This document shows, one piece after another, positions 16,736 to 24,456 of a stretch of 34,490 nucleotides of DNA (position 1 is the first letter of the stretch; every line of letters starts with the position of its first letter). The notes below the pieces were generated by a model, which worked only from the letters and a program-made list of their open reading frames with translations, searched no databases and was not told the DNA's origin. Both the position numbers and the translations under genes were made by a program. This stretch comes from an uncultured Clostridium sp. (GTDB taxonomy: Bacteria > Bacillota > Clostridia > TANB77 > CAG-508). The stretch spans positions 1 to 34,490 of the forward strand of contig CABUKD010000021.1 in the NCBI GenBank assembly GCA_902492105.1, in the 5' to 3' direction.

Positions 16736-16966
16736 ATGTGTAAAAACAAAGAGGGAAAGAAAGTTTTATTCGGTAATGAAGAATATGAATATACTAAAAA
16801 TAAAAATGGTGAAGAATATTTGACTAAAAATGAAAGAGTAGGAGATCAGGAAATAAGTATTGTTCTAAAATCCACAATGCCAAACAATTCAAAAAATATT
16901 GAAAAATATATAATAGATGTATTGAGCGATTTATATATTCAAAGAAATGTAAAAAAATTAATATAA
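16736..16966 (+). CDS. Small hypothetical protein upstream of tandem recombinases
   Basis: A 76-residue, charged, soluble protein with no signal peptide or membrane segment and no domain I recognise. It starts at ATG 16736, 8 bases after GAGGTGA (16721-16727). The start KNKEGKKVLFGNEEYEYTKNKNGEEYL suggests small beta strands, and the C-terminal IEKYIIDVLSDLYIQR is helical. It precedes the recombinase pair, just as a different 71-residue protein precedes the third recombinase. An accessory, directionality or regulatory role is possible but unproven. Confidence 0.6.
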   Translation: MCKNKEGKKVLFGNEEYEYTKNKNGEEYLTKNERVGDQEISIVLKSTMPNNSKNIEKYIIDVLSDLYIQRNVKKLI

Positions 16967-17028
16967 ATTTTTTTTCAAATTGCTAATTCTTTTCTCTTAA
17001 AATAAAATTTTAGGAGAAAGGAGGAGAA

Positions 17029-18582
17029 ATGATGAAAAGAATTGGATGCTTATATAGAGTTTCTACTAAAAAACAAACATATAATAATGATATACCAGTC
17101 CAAAAAAATGCTTGTAGAAATTTTATTAAAACAAAAAAAGATTGGAAATTGGAAAAAGAATATATAGAATTAGGTGTATCTGGTTATAAACTTACTGCAA
17201 AAGAAAGAGATGTCATACAAACTATAAAAAGAGATGTTTGCAATAAAGAAATAGATGTATTGTTAGTATTTATGTTTGACAGAATAGGAAGAAGGGAAGA
17301 AGAAACTCCATTTGTAGTAGAATGGTTAATTAATGAGGGAATTGAAGTATGGTCTGTAAAAGAAGGACAAAGAAAAATTGAGAACAGAACTGATAAATTA
17401 ATTAATTATTTTACATACTGGCAAGCTAGTGGAGAAAGTGAAAAGATATCTTTAAGATCTAAAGAAGAGCGAATAAGATTAACTAAGGCTGGAATATATT
17501 TAGGAAATTATGCCCCTTATGGGTATAAAATGGAAATTAGTGATGTATATAGTAAGATAGGAAAGAGAAGAAGAATTCCTGTTATCTATGATAAAGAAGC
17601 TAATGTTGTTAAACTGATATTCGAACTTATAGCAATAAAAGAATATGGAACAGACAAAGTCGCAATATATTTAAACTCTAAAGGAATCAAAAGAAGAAAA
17701 GATAGTTGTTTATGGGATTCTAATATAATATTAGAAATTGTTAGAAATACTATTTATAAAGGGTTTGTTTCATTCGGAAAAAGAAGTAGAACGAGAGATG
17801 GAAATACAAGAAAAGATAAAAGCACATGGATAATTGCTGAAAAACAGAACCCAGATATTGTAATTGTTTCAGAAGAATTGTGGCAAAAGGCTAATGATTT
17901 AATTGATAGTAGAAGTAGGAAAGGGGATAGGATATTAAGGCTATTATCTGGTTATACTAGATGTGGCTATTGTGGAAACCATATTACACCTAAGGGACGA
18001 AATAAATACTGCTATATGTTGTGTAAAGGAAAACAGAAGACAGGAAAATGCGAATATAATAAGAACTATAGAGTAGATATTCTAGAGAATATTGTAATTA
18101 ATGAAATAAAAACTTATTTGAATACTTTTAAAAAGTTAAACTTTAGAAATGAAATAGTAAAAAGAATAAGGAGAATAAAAAGACGAGATGATAAAGAAAA
18201 AAGAATAAATCAAAAAATCAGCTTATCTAAGAATAGAATTACTGAGTTAAAAAATAATATTATTTCTTGTCTTATGTTAAAAAACGATGAAGAAAATAAA
18301 AAGTTAGGTAAGGAACTAGAAATGGAAGAGGAAAATCTTAAAAACTTAAATAATCAACTTATAAAAATAAATGAGGAAAAAAATACTAATAATTATGAAA
18401 TAAGCGAACTAAAAGAATTTATACCAAATTGGAGTGAAGAATTCGATAATGCACCATTAGAAATTAAGAGACAGATTTTAGGAAAAATGATAGATAAAAT
18501 TTATCTCTACAACGGAAAAATTGAAATACAAGTTAAATATCCAATATCTACAATGATTATAAAGGAAGGAATTTATGGATAA
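17029..18582 (+). CDS. Large serine recombinase A (tandem pair, first)
   Basis: The 517-residue protein is a large serine recombinase. The N-terminal resolvase domain has GCLYRVSTKKQ with the catalytic Ser and DVLLVFMFDRIGRREEETPF with the conserved Arg residues. A recombinase domain follows (AKEAN through IVRNTIYKGFVSFG), then a zinc ribbon CGYCGNH...CYMLC...C, and a lysine-rich coiled coil (about 385-470). It cuts and rejoins DNA at att sites through a Ser-phosphate bond. It is nearly identical to recombinase B from IELGVSGYKL to GQRKIENR and diverges in the DNA-binding half, so the pair probably arose by duplication and may act together. The start at ATG 17029 (or 17032) follows AAAGGAGG. 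The end overlaps recombinase B by 8 bases, indicating translational coupling. Confidence 0.92.
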   Translation: MMKRIGCLYRVSTKKQTYNNDIPVQKNACRNFIKTKKDWKLEKEYIELGVSGYKLTAKERDVIQTIKRDVCNKEIDVLLVFMFDRIGRREEETPFVVEWLINEGIEVWSVKEGQRKIENRTDKLINYFTYWQASGESEKISLRSKEERIRLTKAGIYLGNYAPYGYKMEISDVYSKIGKRRRIPVIYDKEANVVKLIFELIAIKEYGTDKVAIYLNSKGIKRRKDSCLWDSNIILEIVRNTIYKGFVSFGKRSRTRDGNTRKDKSTWIIAEKQNPDIVIVSEELWQKANDLIDSRSRKGDRILRLLSGYTRCGYCGNHITPKGRNKYCYMLCKGKQKTGKCEYNKNYRVDILENIVINEIKTYLNTFKKLNFRNEIVKRIRRIKRRDDKEKRINQKISLSKNRITELKNNIISCLMLKNDEENKKLGKELEMEEENLKNLNNQLIKINEEKNTNNYEISELKEFIPNWSEEFDNAPLEIKRQILGKMIDKIYLYNGKIEIQVKYPISTMIIKEGIYG

Positions 18583-20287
18583 AAAACGAGTTGGATGCTT
18601 GTATAGGGTTTCTACACTAAAACAAGTAGAAGAAGATGATATTCCAATGCAGAGAGTATCATGTAGTAACTATATAAGCCAACATAAAGATTGGAAATTG
18701 GAAAAAGAATATATTGAATTAGGAGTATCTGGATATAAACTTAGTGAATCCAAAAGAGATGTTCTACAAGACATAAAGAAAGATGTATTAAAAAAAGAAA
18801 TAGATGTACTATTAGTATTCATGTTTGACAGAATAGGAAGAAGAGAAGAGGAAACACCATTTGTAGTAGAATGGTTAATTAATGAAGGCATAGAAGTATG
18901 GTCCGTAAAAGAAGGACAAAGGAAGATTGAAAATAGAGCCGACAAATTAATTAATTACCTTACTTACTGGCAAGCAGGAGGAGAAAGCGAAAAGACATCA
19001 ATAAGAGTTAGAGAAGCACAAATACAAATGGCTGAAAATGGAATACTAACTTATGGTGGAAAAAGAAATGCGCCTTATGGATACACCTTTATTAAAAGTG
19101 GAACATATACCAAAAAAGGAGTAGAGAGACAGAAACTAATAATCAATAAAGATGAGGCAGAAATTGTAAAAGAAATTTTTACTTTATATATCAAAAGAGG
19201 TTATGGAATTGGTAGAATTGCTAAATACTTAAATGATAAAAAAATAAAACCTAGAAGATCAACATTATGGAGTGTAACAACATTATCAAAAATGATAGAT
19301 AATCCATTATATATGGGATATCCAGCATATAGAAAGAAAACAACAGTAAATGCAGAAATAGCAAAGCAGCAACCATATGATTCTTGGATATTACCTAAAA
19401 AACAAATAGAGGACTTGGCAATAATAGAAGAGAATATATGGTATGAAGCAAAGAAGATTAGAGATAGTAGAAAAAGCAATATAATTGAAAATGAAAAAGC
19501 TAATATAAGGCCAATACAAACAAAATCTCAATTGTTGTTTATAGGACTGATAAAATGTGGAGAATGTGGCTATGCGTTTATGACAGGAAATTCTAAAAAG
19601 AAGAACAAGAATGGCGAAATTATTCAGCATTTATACTATAGGTGTAGTAGCACTAGACACACGAACACTTGTACTTTACAGAAAAAGAATATAAAAAAGG
19701 ATTTAATAGAGAATATTCTACTAAAGTGTGTATATAATTTTTTAGATAGTCTTTGCAAAATTGATTTATCAAAAGCAATAAAGAAAGGTATATTAAATAA
19801 TTGTAGTAGTGAAGAAAAAGAATTAAACGATTTTGATAAAAAACTAAATGAAGTAGATACTAATATAGAAGTGCTAAAAAAAGAAGTAGTAAAAGCTTTA
19901 ATGGGGAAAAGCAGTTTTTCAGCAGACTTATTAAATGAACTAATTAATGAAAAAGAAAACGAGAAACTACAGTTACTTAAGTCAAAAAATCAATTGGAAA
20001 GCAAACTAAATCAAAAGAAATTAAAAGACGAAGAATTAGCATTAATTAAAGATAAAATTCCTATTTGGAGAAAAGAATTTGAAAAAGCTGATCTAGATAT
20101 AAAGAAAATGTTATTATCTGAGATTATAAAAGAAATAAGAATTTTTAATGCCAGATTTGAAATTGACTTTAGATTAGAACTAAATGATTATATAAAAGAA
20201 AAAATAGTAAATAATGATAATAATGAATTTGGATTCGGCGAAGCAAAGCTTGTTGAAAATACAATTTCAGTCAAATTGGATAAATAA
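18575..20287 (+). CDS. Large serine recombinase B (tandem pair, second)
   Basis: A 570-residue large serine recombinase with the resolvase domain (GCLYRVSTLKQ, catalytic Ser; FMFDRIGRREEE), recombinase domain (about 165-290, with NDKKIKPRRSTLWSVTTLSKM), zinc ribbon CGECGYAF...CSSTRHTNTC and a long coiled coil (about 420-500). It shares a near-identical catalytic domain with recombinase A and differs downstream. About 50 bases after its stop lies a CCCCC...GGGG dyad that resembles the right end of the whole element, which could be the att site of this pair. Two coupled integrases recall ccrA/ccrB, where both are needed; whether that holds here is unknown. Confidence 0.92.
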   Translation: MDKKRVGCLYRVSTLKQVEEDDIPMQRVSCSNYISQHKDWKLEKEYIELGVSGYKLSESKRDVLQDIKKDVLKKEIDVLLVFMFDRIGRREEETPFVVEWLINEGIEVWSVKEGQRKIENRADKLINYLTYWQAGGESEKTSIRVREAQIQMAENGILTYGGKRNAPYGYTFIKSGTYTKKGVERQKLIINKDEAEIVKEIFTLYIKRGYGIGRIAKYLNDKKIKPRRSTLWSVTTLSKMIDNPLYMGYPAYRKKTTVNAEIAKQQPYDSWILPKKQIEDLAIIEENIWYEAKKIRDSRKSNIIENEKANIRPIQTKSQLLFIGLIKCGECGYAFMTGNSKKKNKNGEIIQHLYYRCSSTRHTNTCTLQKKNIKKDLIENILLKCVYNFLDSLCKIDLSKAIKKGILNNCSSEEKELNDFDKKLNEVDTNIEVLKKEVVKALMGKSSFSADLLNELINEKENEKLQLLKSKNQLESKLNQKKLKDEELALIKDKIPIWRKEFEKADLDIKKMLLSEIIKEIRIFNARFEIDFRLELNDYIKEKIVNNDNNEFGFGEAKLVENTISVKLDK

Positions 20288-20337
20288 AAACGAGTTTTTT
20301 TATTTATTTTATAAAAAGTTTGAAAACTATACATAGA

Positions 20338-20373
20338 GTAACCCCCGTTTAATCTCACAATTTGGGGAAATAT
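20338..20373. other. att-like imperfect dyad next to recombinase B
   Basis: ACCCCCGTTT (20341-20350) is identical to ten bases at the right junction (27548-27557). The reverse complement of 20350-20371 matches 27528-27549 (TCCCCACATTTGGAGATTTCAC) at about 17 of 22 bases. The site is an imperfect dyad of CCCCC and GGGG arms in very AT-rich DNA, 53 bases after recombinase B. I read it as an att site of the recombinase pair or the scar of an element-into-element insertion. Confidence 0.4.
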
Positions 20374-20461
20374 AAAAAAGCCTGATATTGCTTATGTTTT
20401 TTGGTATTGATAAAGTTATCTAATTTTATATTTAAAGGGCACAGAATCGATTGTAGAGCAA

Positions 20462-20923
20462 TTGGTTAGAAAGAAAACAGAAGTATTGAAAGAATTTAAA
20501 GGAATATGGATACCTTATGAGGTATTAGTCGACAAGAATTTAAATGATAAAGAAAAAATGATATATTCTATGATTTTATATTTAAGCAAAGAAAATGATT
20601 GCACAATATCAAATACATACATTAGTAATTTATTAAATATATGTAATGTACAAGCATCAAGAATTATTAATTCATTAAAGAAAAAAGAATATGTAAAAAT
20701 TGAAATTGTATATAAACAAGATTCAAAAGAAATAGCATTAAGAAAAATTATACCTATGAGCAAATATGTTAATACCTCTAAACGAATGAGGAATGAACCT
20801 ATTAACAAAAATGTTAAAGATATAATAAATAAAGATAAAATATATAATAAGAATTACAGGTTAAAAAATGACAGAGATTATAGTAATTTCGATTGGACTA
20901 GCTTGTATACAAATATTTTTTAA
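20462..20923 (+). CDS. Winged-helix DNA-binding protein (replication-initiator/DnaD-like N-terminal type)
   Basis: A 153-residue basic protein. Residues about 10-85 (FKGIWIPYEVLVDKNLNDKE, then a helix, ISNTYISNLLNICNVQASRI, LKKKEYVKIEI) form a winged helix of the kind found at the start of phage and plasmid replication proteins and element regulators. The C-terminal 60 residues are lysine- and asparagine-rich with no fold I know. No good start is clear. TTG 20462 lacks a nearby ribosome binding site, while AAAGGG (20434-20439) is spaced for an ATT codon at 20450, which is in frame; the true start could be either. It lies alone between the att-like dyad and a small hypothetical gene. Confidence 0.6.
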   Translation: MVRKKTEVLKEFKGIWIPYEVLVDKNLNDKEKMIYSMILYLSKENDCTISNTYISNLLNICNVQASRIINSLKKKEYVKIEIVYKQDSKEIALRKIIPMSKYVNTSKRMRNEPINKNVKDIINKDKIYNKNYRLKNDRDYSNFDWTSLYTNIF

Positions 20924-20987
20924 GAAAGGACTTGCATAAAATTTCAAACAGAGTTAATATCACACACCAAGTGGAGGTGATATTATA

Positions 20988-21293
20988 TTGGATAGTAAAA
21001 GAAGAAAAATGTTAGAAATAATATTTAAAGCAAGAGAGGAAAAATTGGCAAGTCTTACTGCTGAAGATAAAAATTACTTTAAAGTACATAACATTGATAG
21101 AAGTGCAAGACGTGATTCTTTAGAGGCAGAGTTAGAAAAAATGCCAAAAGACTTTAGACAGTTAAACGAGACTATCAAAACAAAATTAGAGGACTATATA
21201 GAAACAGTTAATCGTGAAAATTGGTATTTATGCAAAAAATATTATCTAGCAGGGCTAAATGATGGAATTAATTTAAAAGAAGAAATTAAATAA
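20988..21293 (+). CDS. Small hypothetical protein typical of mobile elements
   Basis: A 101-residue, charged, probably all-helical protein (EIIFKAREEKLASL at the start, KYYLAGLNDGINLKEEIK at the end). I recognise the general look of small proteins carried by Clostridia integrative elements but no named domain. TTG 20988 is set by GGAGGTGA (20973-20980), 7 bases upstream, a decisive ribosome binding site for a non-ATG start. A terminator follows 10 bases after the stop. Confidence 0.65.
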   Translation: MDSKRRKMLEIIFKAREEKLASLTAEDKNYFKVHNIDRSARRDSLEAELEKMPKDFRQLNETIKTKLEDYIETVNRENWYLCKKYYLAGLNDGINLKEEIK

Positions 21294-21303
21294 GAATGAA
21301 AAG

Positions 21304-21357
21304 CAAGTATAGAATGAACTAAAATCAAAAAGTTAGACATTTTATGCTTGTTTTTTA
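21304..21357 (+). terminator. Intrinsic terminator
   Basis: 21304-21316 pairs with 21338-21350 over 13 pairs, two of them G-U, around a 21-base loop. Six T (21351-21356) follow. Confidence 0.65.
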
Positions 21358-21365
21358 GTAAAAAA

Positions 21366-21462
21366 AGAGTCGTCTGATAGTCTACTCTAAAACAAAAGAG
21401 TCCATCGCTAAAAGCCACGCTTTTAGGTAGTTATCGGGAGTCGAGTAGACTCCCTGATCCTG
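21366..21462 (+). ncRNA. Candidate structured RNA with mutually exclusive hairpins
   Basis: Markedly more G+C than its surroundings. It contains three hairpins: ACTCT/AGAGT (21384-21388 with 21397-21401), CTAAAAGC/GCTTTTAG (21408-21415 with 21419-21426) and GGGAGTC/GACTCCC (21436-21442 with 21448-21454). AGTCTACTC (21379-21387) can instead pair with GAGTAGACT (21443-21451), which spans the loop and 3' arm of the third hairpin, giving either a pseudoknot or a switch. It fits no riboswitch class I know. It lies after a terminator and upstream of the glycosylase gene. Whether it is transcribed, or is an oriT- or recombination-like DNA site, cannot be told here. Confidence 0.4.
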
Positions 21463-21542
21463 CAAAAATCAAAAAAGGTAGACAAATGGGAAAAAATGTA
21501 ATATAATTAATGCAATAAATTAGAAGAATTTATAATAGATAA

Positions 21543-21725
21543 GAATCCAAGTTTATTATTACAATAGAAAGCTCTAATAAAAAATTATGTCCAAATCAAT
21601 GGAATGTTACAGTTGGTAAACATATCGAAGCAGGACAACATGAAATGCAAACGATTATCACAAAGAATGCAAAGAAGTACAAATGGGAGGATAATTATTA
21701 TGTTATGCCTATATTACGATTTAAA
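21543..21725 (+). pseudogene. Possible gene remnant before the glycosylase gene
   Basis: A frame of about 60 codons, open from just after a stop at 21540 to the stop at 21723-21725, reads like real protein (KLCPNQWNVTVGKHIEAGQH, then TKNAKKYKWEDNYY). It has no credible start codon or ribosome binding site. It overlaps the first codons of the glycosylase gene in another frame. I cannot name the parent gene. Confidence 0.25.
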
Positions 21726-22350
21726 CAATGCAAAGGTACAATATCTTCTTCAAACCGATGAAAAATTAAGTAAGCTAATCAGATATATAGGAAATAGTGA
21801 ATTAGTCATAGAGGATAATGGATTTAAGTGTCTCGTCAAGTATATAATTGGTCAACAAATTAGTGACAAAGTCCGTGAAATCATTTGGCAAAGAATTTGT
21901 ACAATTTATGGGGATATAACGCCAAAAAAGATTTTAGAGGTGCAAGATAATGAACTCAAACAAGTAGGTTTATCAGAACGTAAAGTAATATACATAAAGA
22001 CATTAGCAAGAGCTATTATAAATGAAGATATAAAATTCGATGAGTTTTACAAACTTACTAATGAAGAAATTATAAAAAGATTAACATCATTAAAAGGTAT
22101 TGGACAATGGACTGCTGAAATGTATTTAATTTTTTCATTGGGAAGAGAAAATGTACTTTCAAAAGGGGATGGAACTATTAAACGAACAATTCAATGGATG
22201 TATAATCTAGATAATCTTCCATCTTCTGATAGTTTAGTTGAGTATTTTAGTAATTGGTCACAATATGCGACTATTGTTTCAGTTTATTTATGGAAATCAA
22301 TTGAATTAGGATTAACGCAAAAGCCTTTTGATGATATTATTTTGATTTAG
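21700..22350 (+). CDS. AlkA-like DNA-3-methyladenine glycosylase (HhH-GPD superfamily)
   Basis: The 216-residue protein is a helix-hairpin-helix DNA glycosylase, which cuts the N-glycosidic bond of damaged or modified bases. VKYIIGQQIS (about 46-55) is the conserved GQQIS segment, LKGIGQWTAEMY (131-142) is the hairpin-helix-hairpin, and the catalytic Asp is Asp157 in SKGDGTIKR. It lacks a Cys cluster, as in AlkA rather than EndoIII, and is of the short form common in Firmicutes. ATG 21700 is set by GGGAGG (21685-21690); an upstream in-frame extension to 21604 has no binding site. The next gene begins 11 bases after the stop. It is the first of four genes that all touch bases or nucleosides. 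Confidence 0.85.
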   Translation: MLCLYYDLNNAKVQYLLQTDEKLSKLIRYIGNSELVIEDNGFKCLVKYIIGQQISDKVREIIWQRICTIYGDITPKKILEVQDNELKQVGLSERKVIYIKTLARAIINEDIKFDEFYKLTNEEIIKRLTSLKGIGQWTAEMYLIFSLGRENVLSKGDGTIKRTIQWMYNLDNLPSSDSLVEYFSNWSQYATIVSVYLWKSIELGLTQKPFDDIILI

Positions 22351-22361
22351 GAGGCTAAGAT

Positions 22362-23609
22362 ATGAATAAGGATAATTTATCTTGGATGAACTATACTATT
22401 AATATTGCAAATAACACAAATAGTTCAAAGTTACATGTAGGCGCAGCTTTGATTTCAAATAATAATAAGTTAATTTGTTCTGCTTTTACGAATGAAGATG
22501 GTAATTCTTCTTGGTATAATATACTTTTATCGAAAATACGAATGAGTGATATAAATGATGCACAAACTTTGTATTTGACTGTAAATACATTATCATCGGA
22601 TTTAGAGTTTGACTTAAATAAATTATTAAAAGCTATCAATATCAGCCAAATATTTTTAGGTATTCCAGACCCACAATTAACATATTATTTACAAAGTGAT
22701 CCAGCTTTAACATTTAAACAAATTTATCGTTATCCAGATAATTTACAAAGAAAAATATTACAACAAAATTATAAATTTTATGCAAATAGTAAGCAAAATA
22801 TTAAATTAAGTCCATACTATTTTCAAAAGAGGATAAGTAATTTGGTTATAGAAAAGTTAAAAGAAAAAGGATTCATTGTTTCGAAAGATGAATTAACCTT
22901 AAACAAAAATGTAGAAAATTTAAGTACTTTTATTGCTAATAAATATGAAATTGACTTTAAAGATGCTTTCAACTTAGTCAACAGCGTGATGTCCGAAGCA
23001 TTTGACGAAAAATATTCTTCATATGATTATTCAGATGATGCCCGTTCTGTTAATATTGATTGGAAGAAGAATTTCACTTTTGTATATAATAAATTATTGA
23101 CATCTTCACTTGATGATAAAAACATATTGGATGTTGGTGTTGGTAGTGGCAATGAAGCGATAGCATTGTTTTCGAATTGTAAATATATAACTTTTGTTGA
23201 CATTGCTCCAAATGGTTTAAAAAAGATAAAAAAGCAGATACCAAATTCAAACATTATTCTAGCTAGAGCAGAAAATTTATCCTCATTATTAGATAATAGT
23301 TATGATTTATATGTGTCTTTAAGAACGTTTAATTCTTCATTCTTTGACATTAAACAAGCAATTACTGAAGCCAATAGAGTGCTTAAACACAATGCAGTAG
23401 CTATTGTTTCAATAGCCAATGGCTTTTTATGCCCTGAACAGAAACATATTATTCCGGGGCTCATTATTCCGGGAACAGAATTTGTAGATATTTATCGTGG
23501 TGTTGATATGATAAAAGATTTATCCGTTCAATTTTCTAAAGAAGGATTTAAAAATATTCAAATTTTTCCAACTAATGGGGAAATTTATTTATCAGCTATA
23601 TCAAAATGA
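22362..23609 (+). CDS. Fusion of degenerate cytidine/RibD-like deaminase domain and SAM-dependent methyltransferase
   Basis: In the 415-residue protein, residues 1-150 follow the deaminase fold: LHVGAALISNNNKLI, then YLTVNT, and AINISQIFLGIPDP, which matches the strand where RibD-type enzymes read IxRVVxxxxDP. The zinc motifs HAE and PCxxC are absent, so the domain probably binds a base or nucleotide without deaminating it. A linker follows, and residues about 250-400 are a class I methyltransferase: NILDVGVGSGNEAIALF (motif I), ITFVDIAP (acidic end of strand 2), YDLYVSLRTFNS (motif IV region) and EANRVLKHNAVAIVSIA. It should methylate a substrate from SAM; a modified base or nucleotide is a reasonable guess. 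The start follows GGAGG. A 91-base gap separates it from the next gene. Confidence 0.7.
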   Translation: MNKDNLSWMNYTINIANNTNSSKLHVGAALISNNNKLICSAFTNEDGNSSWYNILLSKIRMSDINDAQTLYLTVNTLSSDLEFDLNKLLKAINISQIFLGIPDPQLTYYLQSDPALTFKQIYRYPDNLQRKILQQNYKFYANSKQNIKLSPYYFQKRISNLVIEKLKEKGFIVSKDELTLNKNVENLSTFIANKYEIDFKDAFNLVNSVMSEAFDEKYSSYDYSDDARSVNIDWKKNFTFVYNKLLTSSLDDKNILDVGVGSGNEAIALFSNCKYITFVDIAPNGLKKIKKQIPNSNIILARAENLSSLLDNSYDLYVSLRTFNSSFFDIKQAITEANRVLKHNAVAIVSIANGFLCPEQKHIIPGLIIPGTEFVDIYRGVDMIKDLSVQFSKEGFKNIQIFPTNGEIYLSAISK

Positions 23610-23700
23610 AATATGAGAGTTACAAAACGTTGAACGGCTTCTTATGTATTTTATAGAAAAATAATTTTGATGACATTATAATTTAATAGGAGGAATTTTA

Positions 23701-24456
23701 ATGACTAAAAAAGAAACATTTGCAAATAATATATTACAATTTAATGACTATTTATCCGGGGTATCATTGGAGTTACCTGATGGTTTTAGAATTATAAATC
23801 CATTTAATGGAAATCATAAAGAACAAATTAAAGAAATTACAACAACATTCTATAAAAAATATTACAATGATAATAATAAACGTCGATTGATACTAGGTAG
23901 TTCACCTGCACGTCGTGGAACAGCTATTACAGGTGTACCATTTGAGGATGCACCCCACCTTCAGAAGGAAACAGGAATTCTTATTGATAATTTTCATATA
24001 AATAAATCTTCCTCGAATTTTTTATATGAAGTAATTGAAAAATATGGTGGAGTCCAAAAATTTTATAACGATTTTTATGTGAACTTTGTCTGCCCTTTGG
24101 GAATAGTTAGGATGAACTCAAAAGGAAATGAGGTTAATTGTAATTATTACGATAGTAAAAGACTAAAAAGTGCATTATATTCATTTATTGTAAATTCAAT
24201 ACAAACTCAAGTTGGCTTTAACATAGATTCTACCGTATGTTATTGTATTGGAAGTGGAGAAAATTATACTTTTTTATCAGAAATAAATGAAAAATATAAC
24301 TTTTTTGAATCTATAATTCCACTAGAACATCCTCGATTTATTATGCAGTATAATTCAAAGAGAAAAGATGAATTTCTTGATAAATATATGAATGCTTTAA
24401 ATTATAAAAGTATAGCATGGAAAGAAAGAAGTGAAAAATATGATAACTGCAGATGA
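23701..24456 (+). CDS. Uracil-DNA glycosylase-superfamily protein (SMUG2/DUF4918-like)
   Basis: A 251-residue member of the uracil-DNA glycosylase fold, closest in pattern to the SMUG2/DUF4918 group. RRLILGSSPARRGTAITGVP with FED (62-83) is the motif I water-activating and base-binding loop, and EHPRFIMQYNS (about 224-234) is the motif II HP loop that reads the minor groove. Enzymes of this superfamily remove uracil or oxidised and modified pyrimidines from DNA. Gly-Ser-Ser-Pro replaces the Gly-x-Asn/Asp-Pro of classic UDGs, so catalysis may differ. The start ATG follows AGGAGG at 23691-23696. Its end overlaps the next gene, indicating coupling. Confidence 0.75.
   Translation: MTKKETFANNILQFNDYLSGVSLELPDGFRIINPFNGNHKEQIKEITTTFYKKYYNDNNKRRLILGSSPARRGTAITGVPFEDAPHLQKETGILIDNFHINKSSSNFLYEVIEKYGGVQKFYNDFYVNFVCPLGIVRMNSKGNEVNCNYYDSKRLKSALYSFIVNSIQTQVGFNIDSTVCYCIGSGENYTFLSEINEKYNFFESIIPLEHPRFIMQYNSKRKDEFLDKYMNALNYKSIAWKERSEKYDNCR

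Noticed and set aside
21366..21462. Hammerhead ribozyme (CTGATAG resembles the core)
   Set aside because: The CUGANGA core and GAAA partner are not both present, and the stems do not fit a three-way junction.
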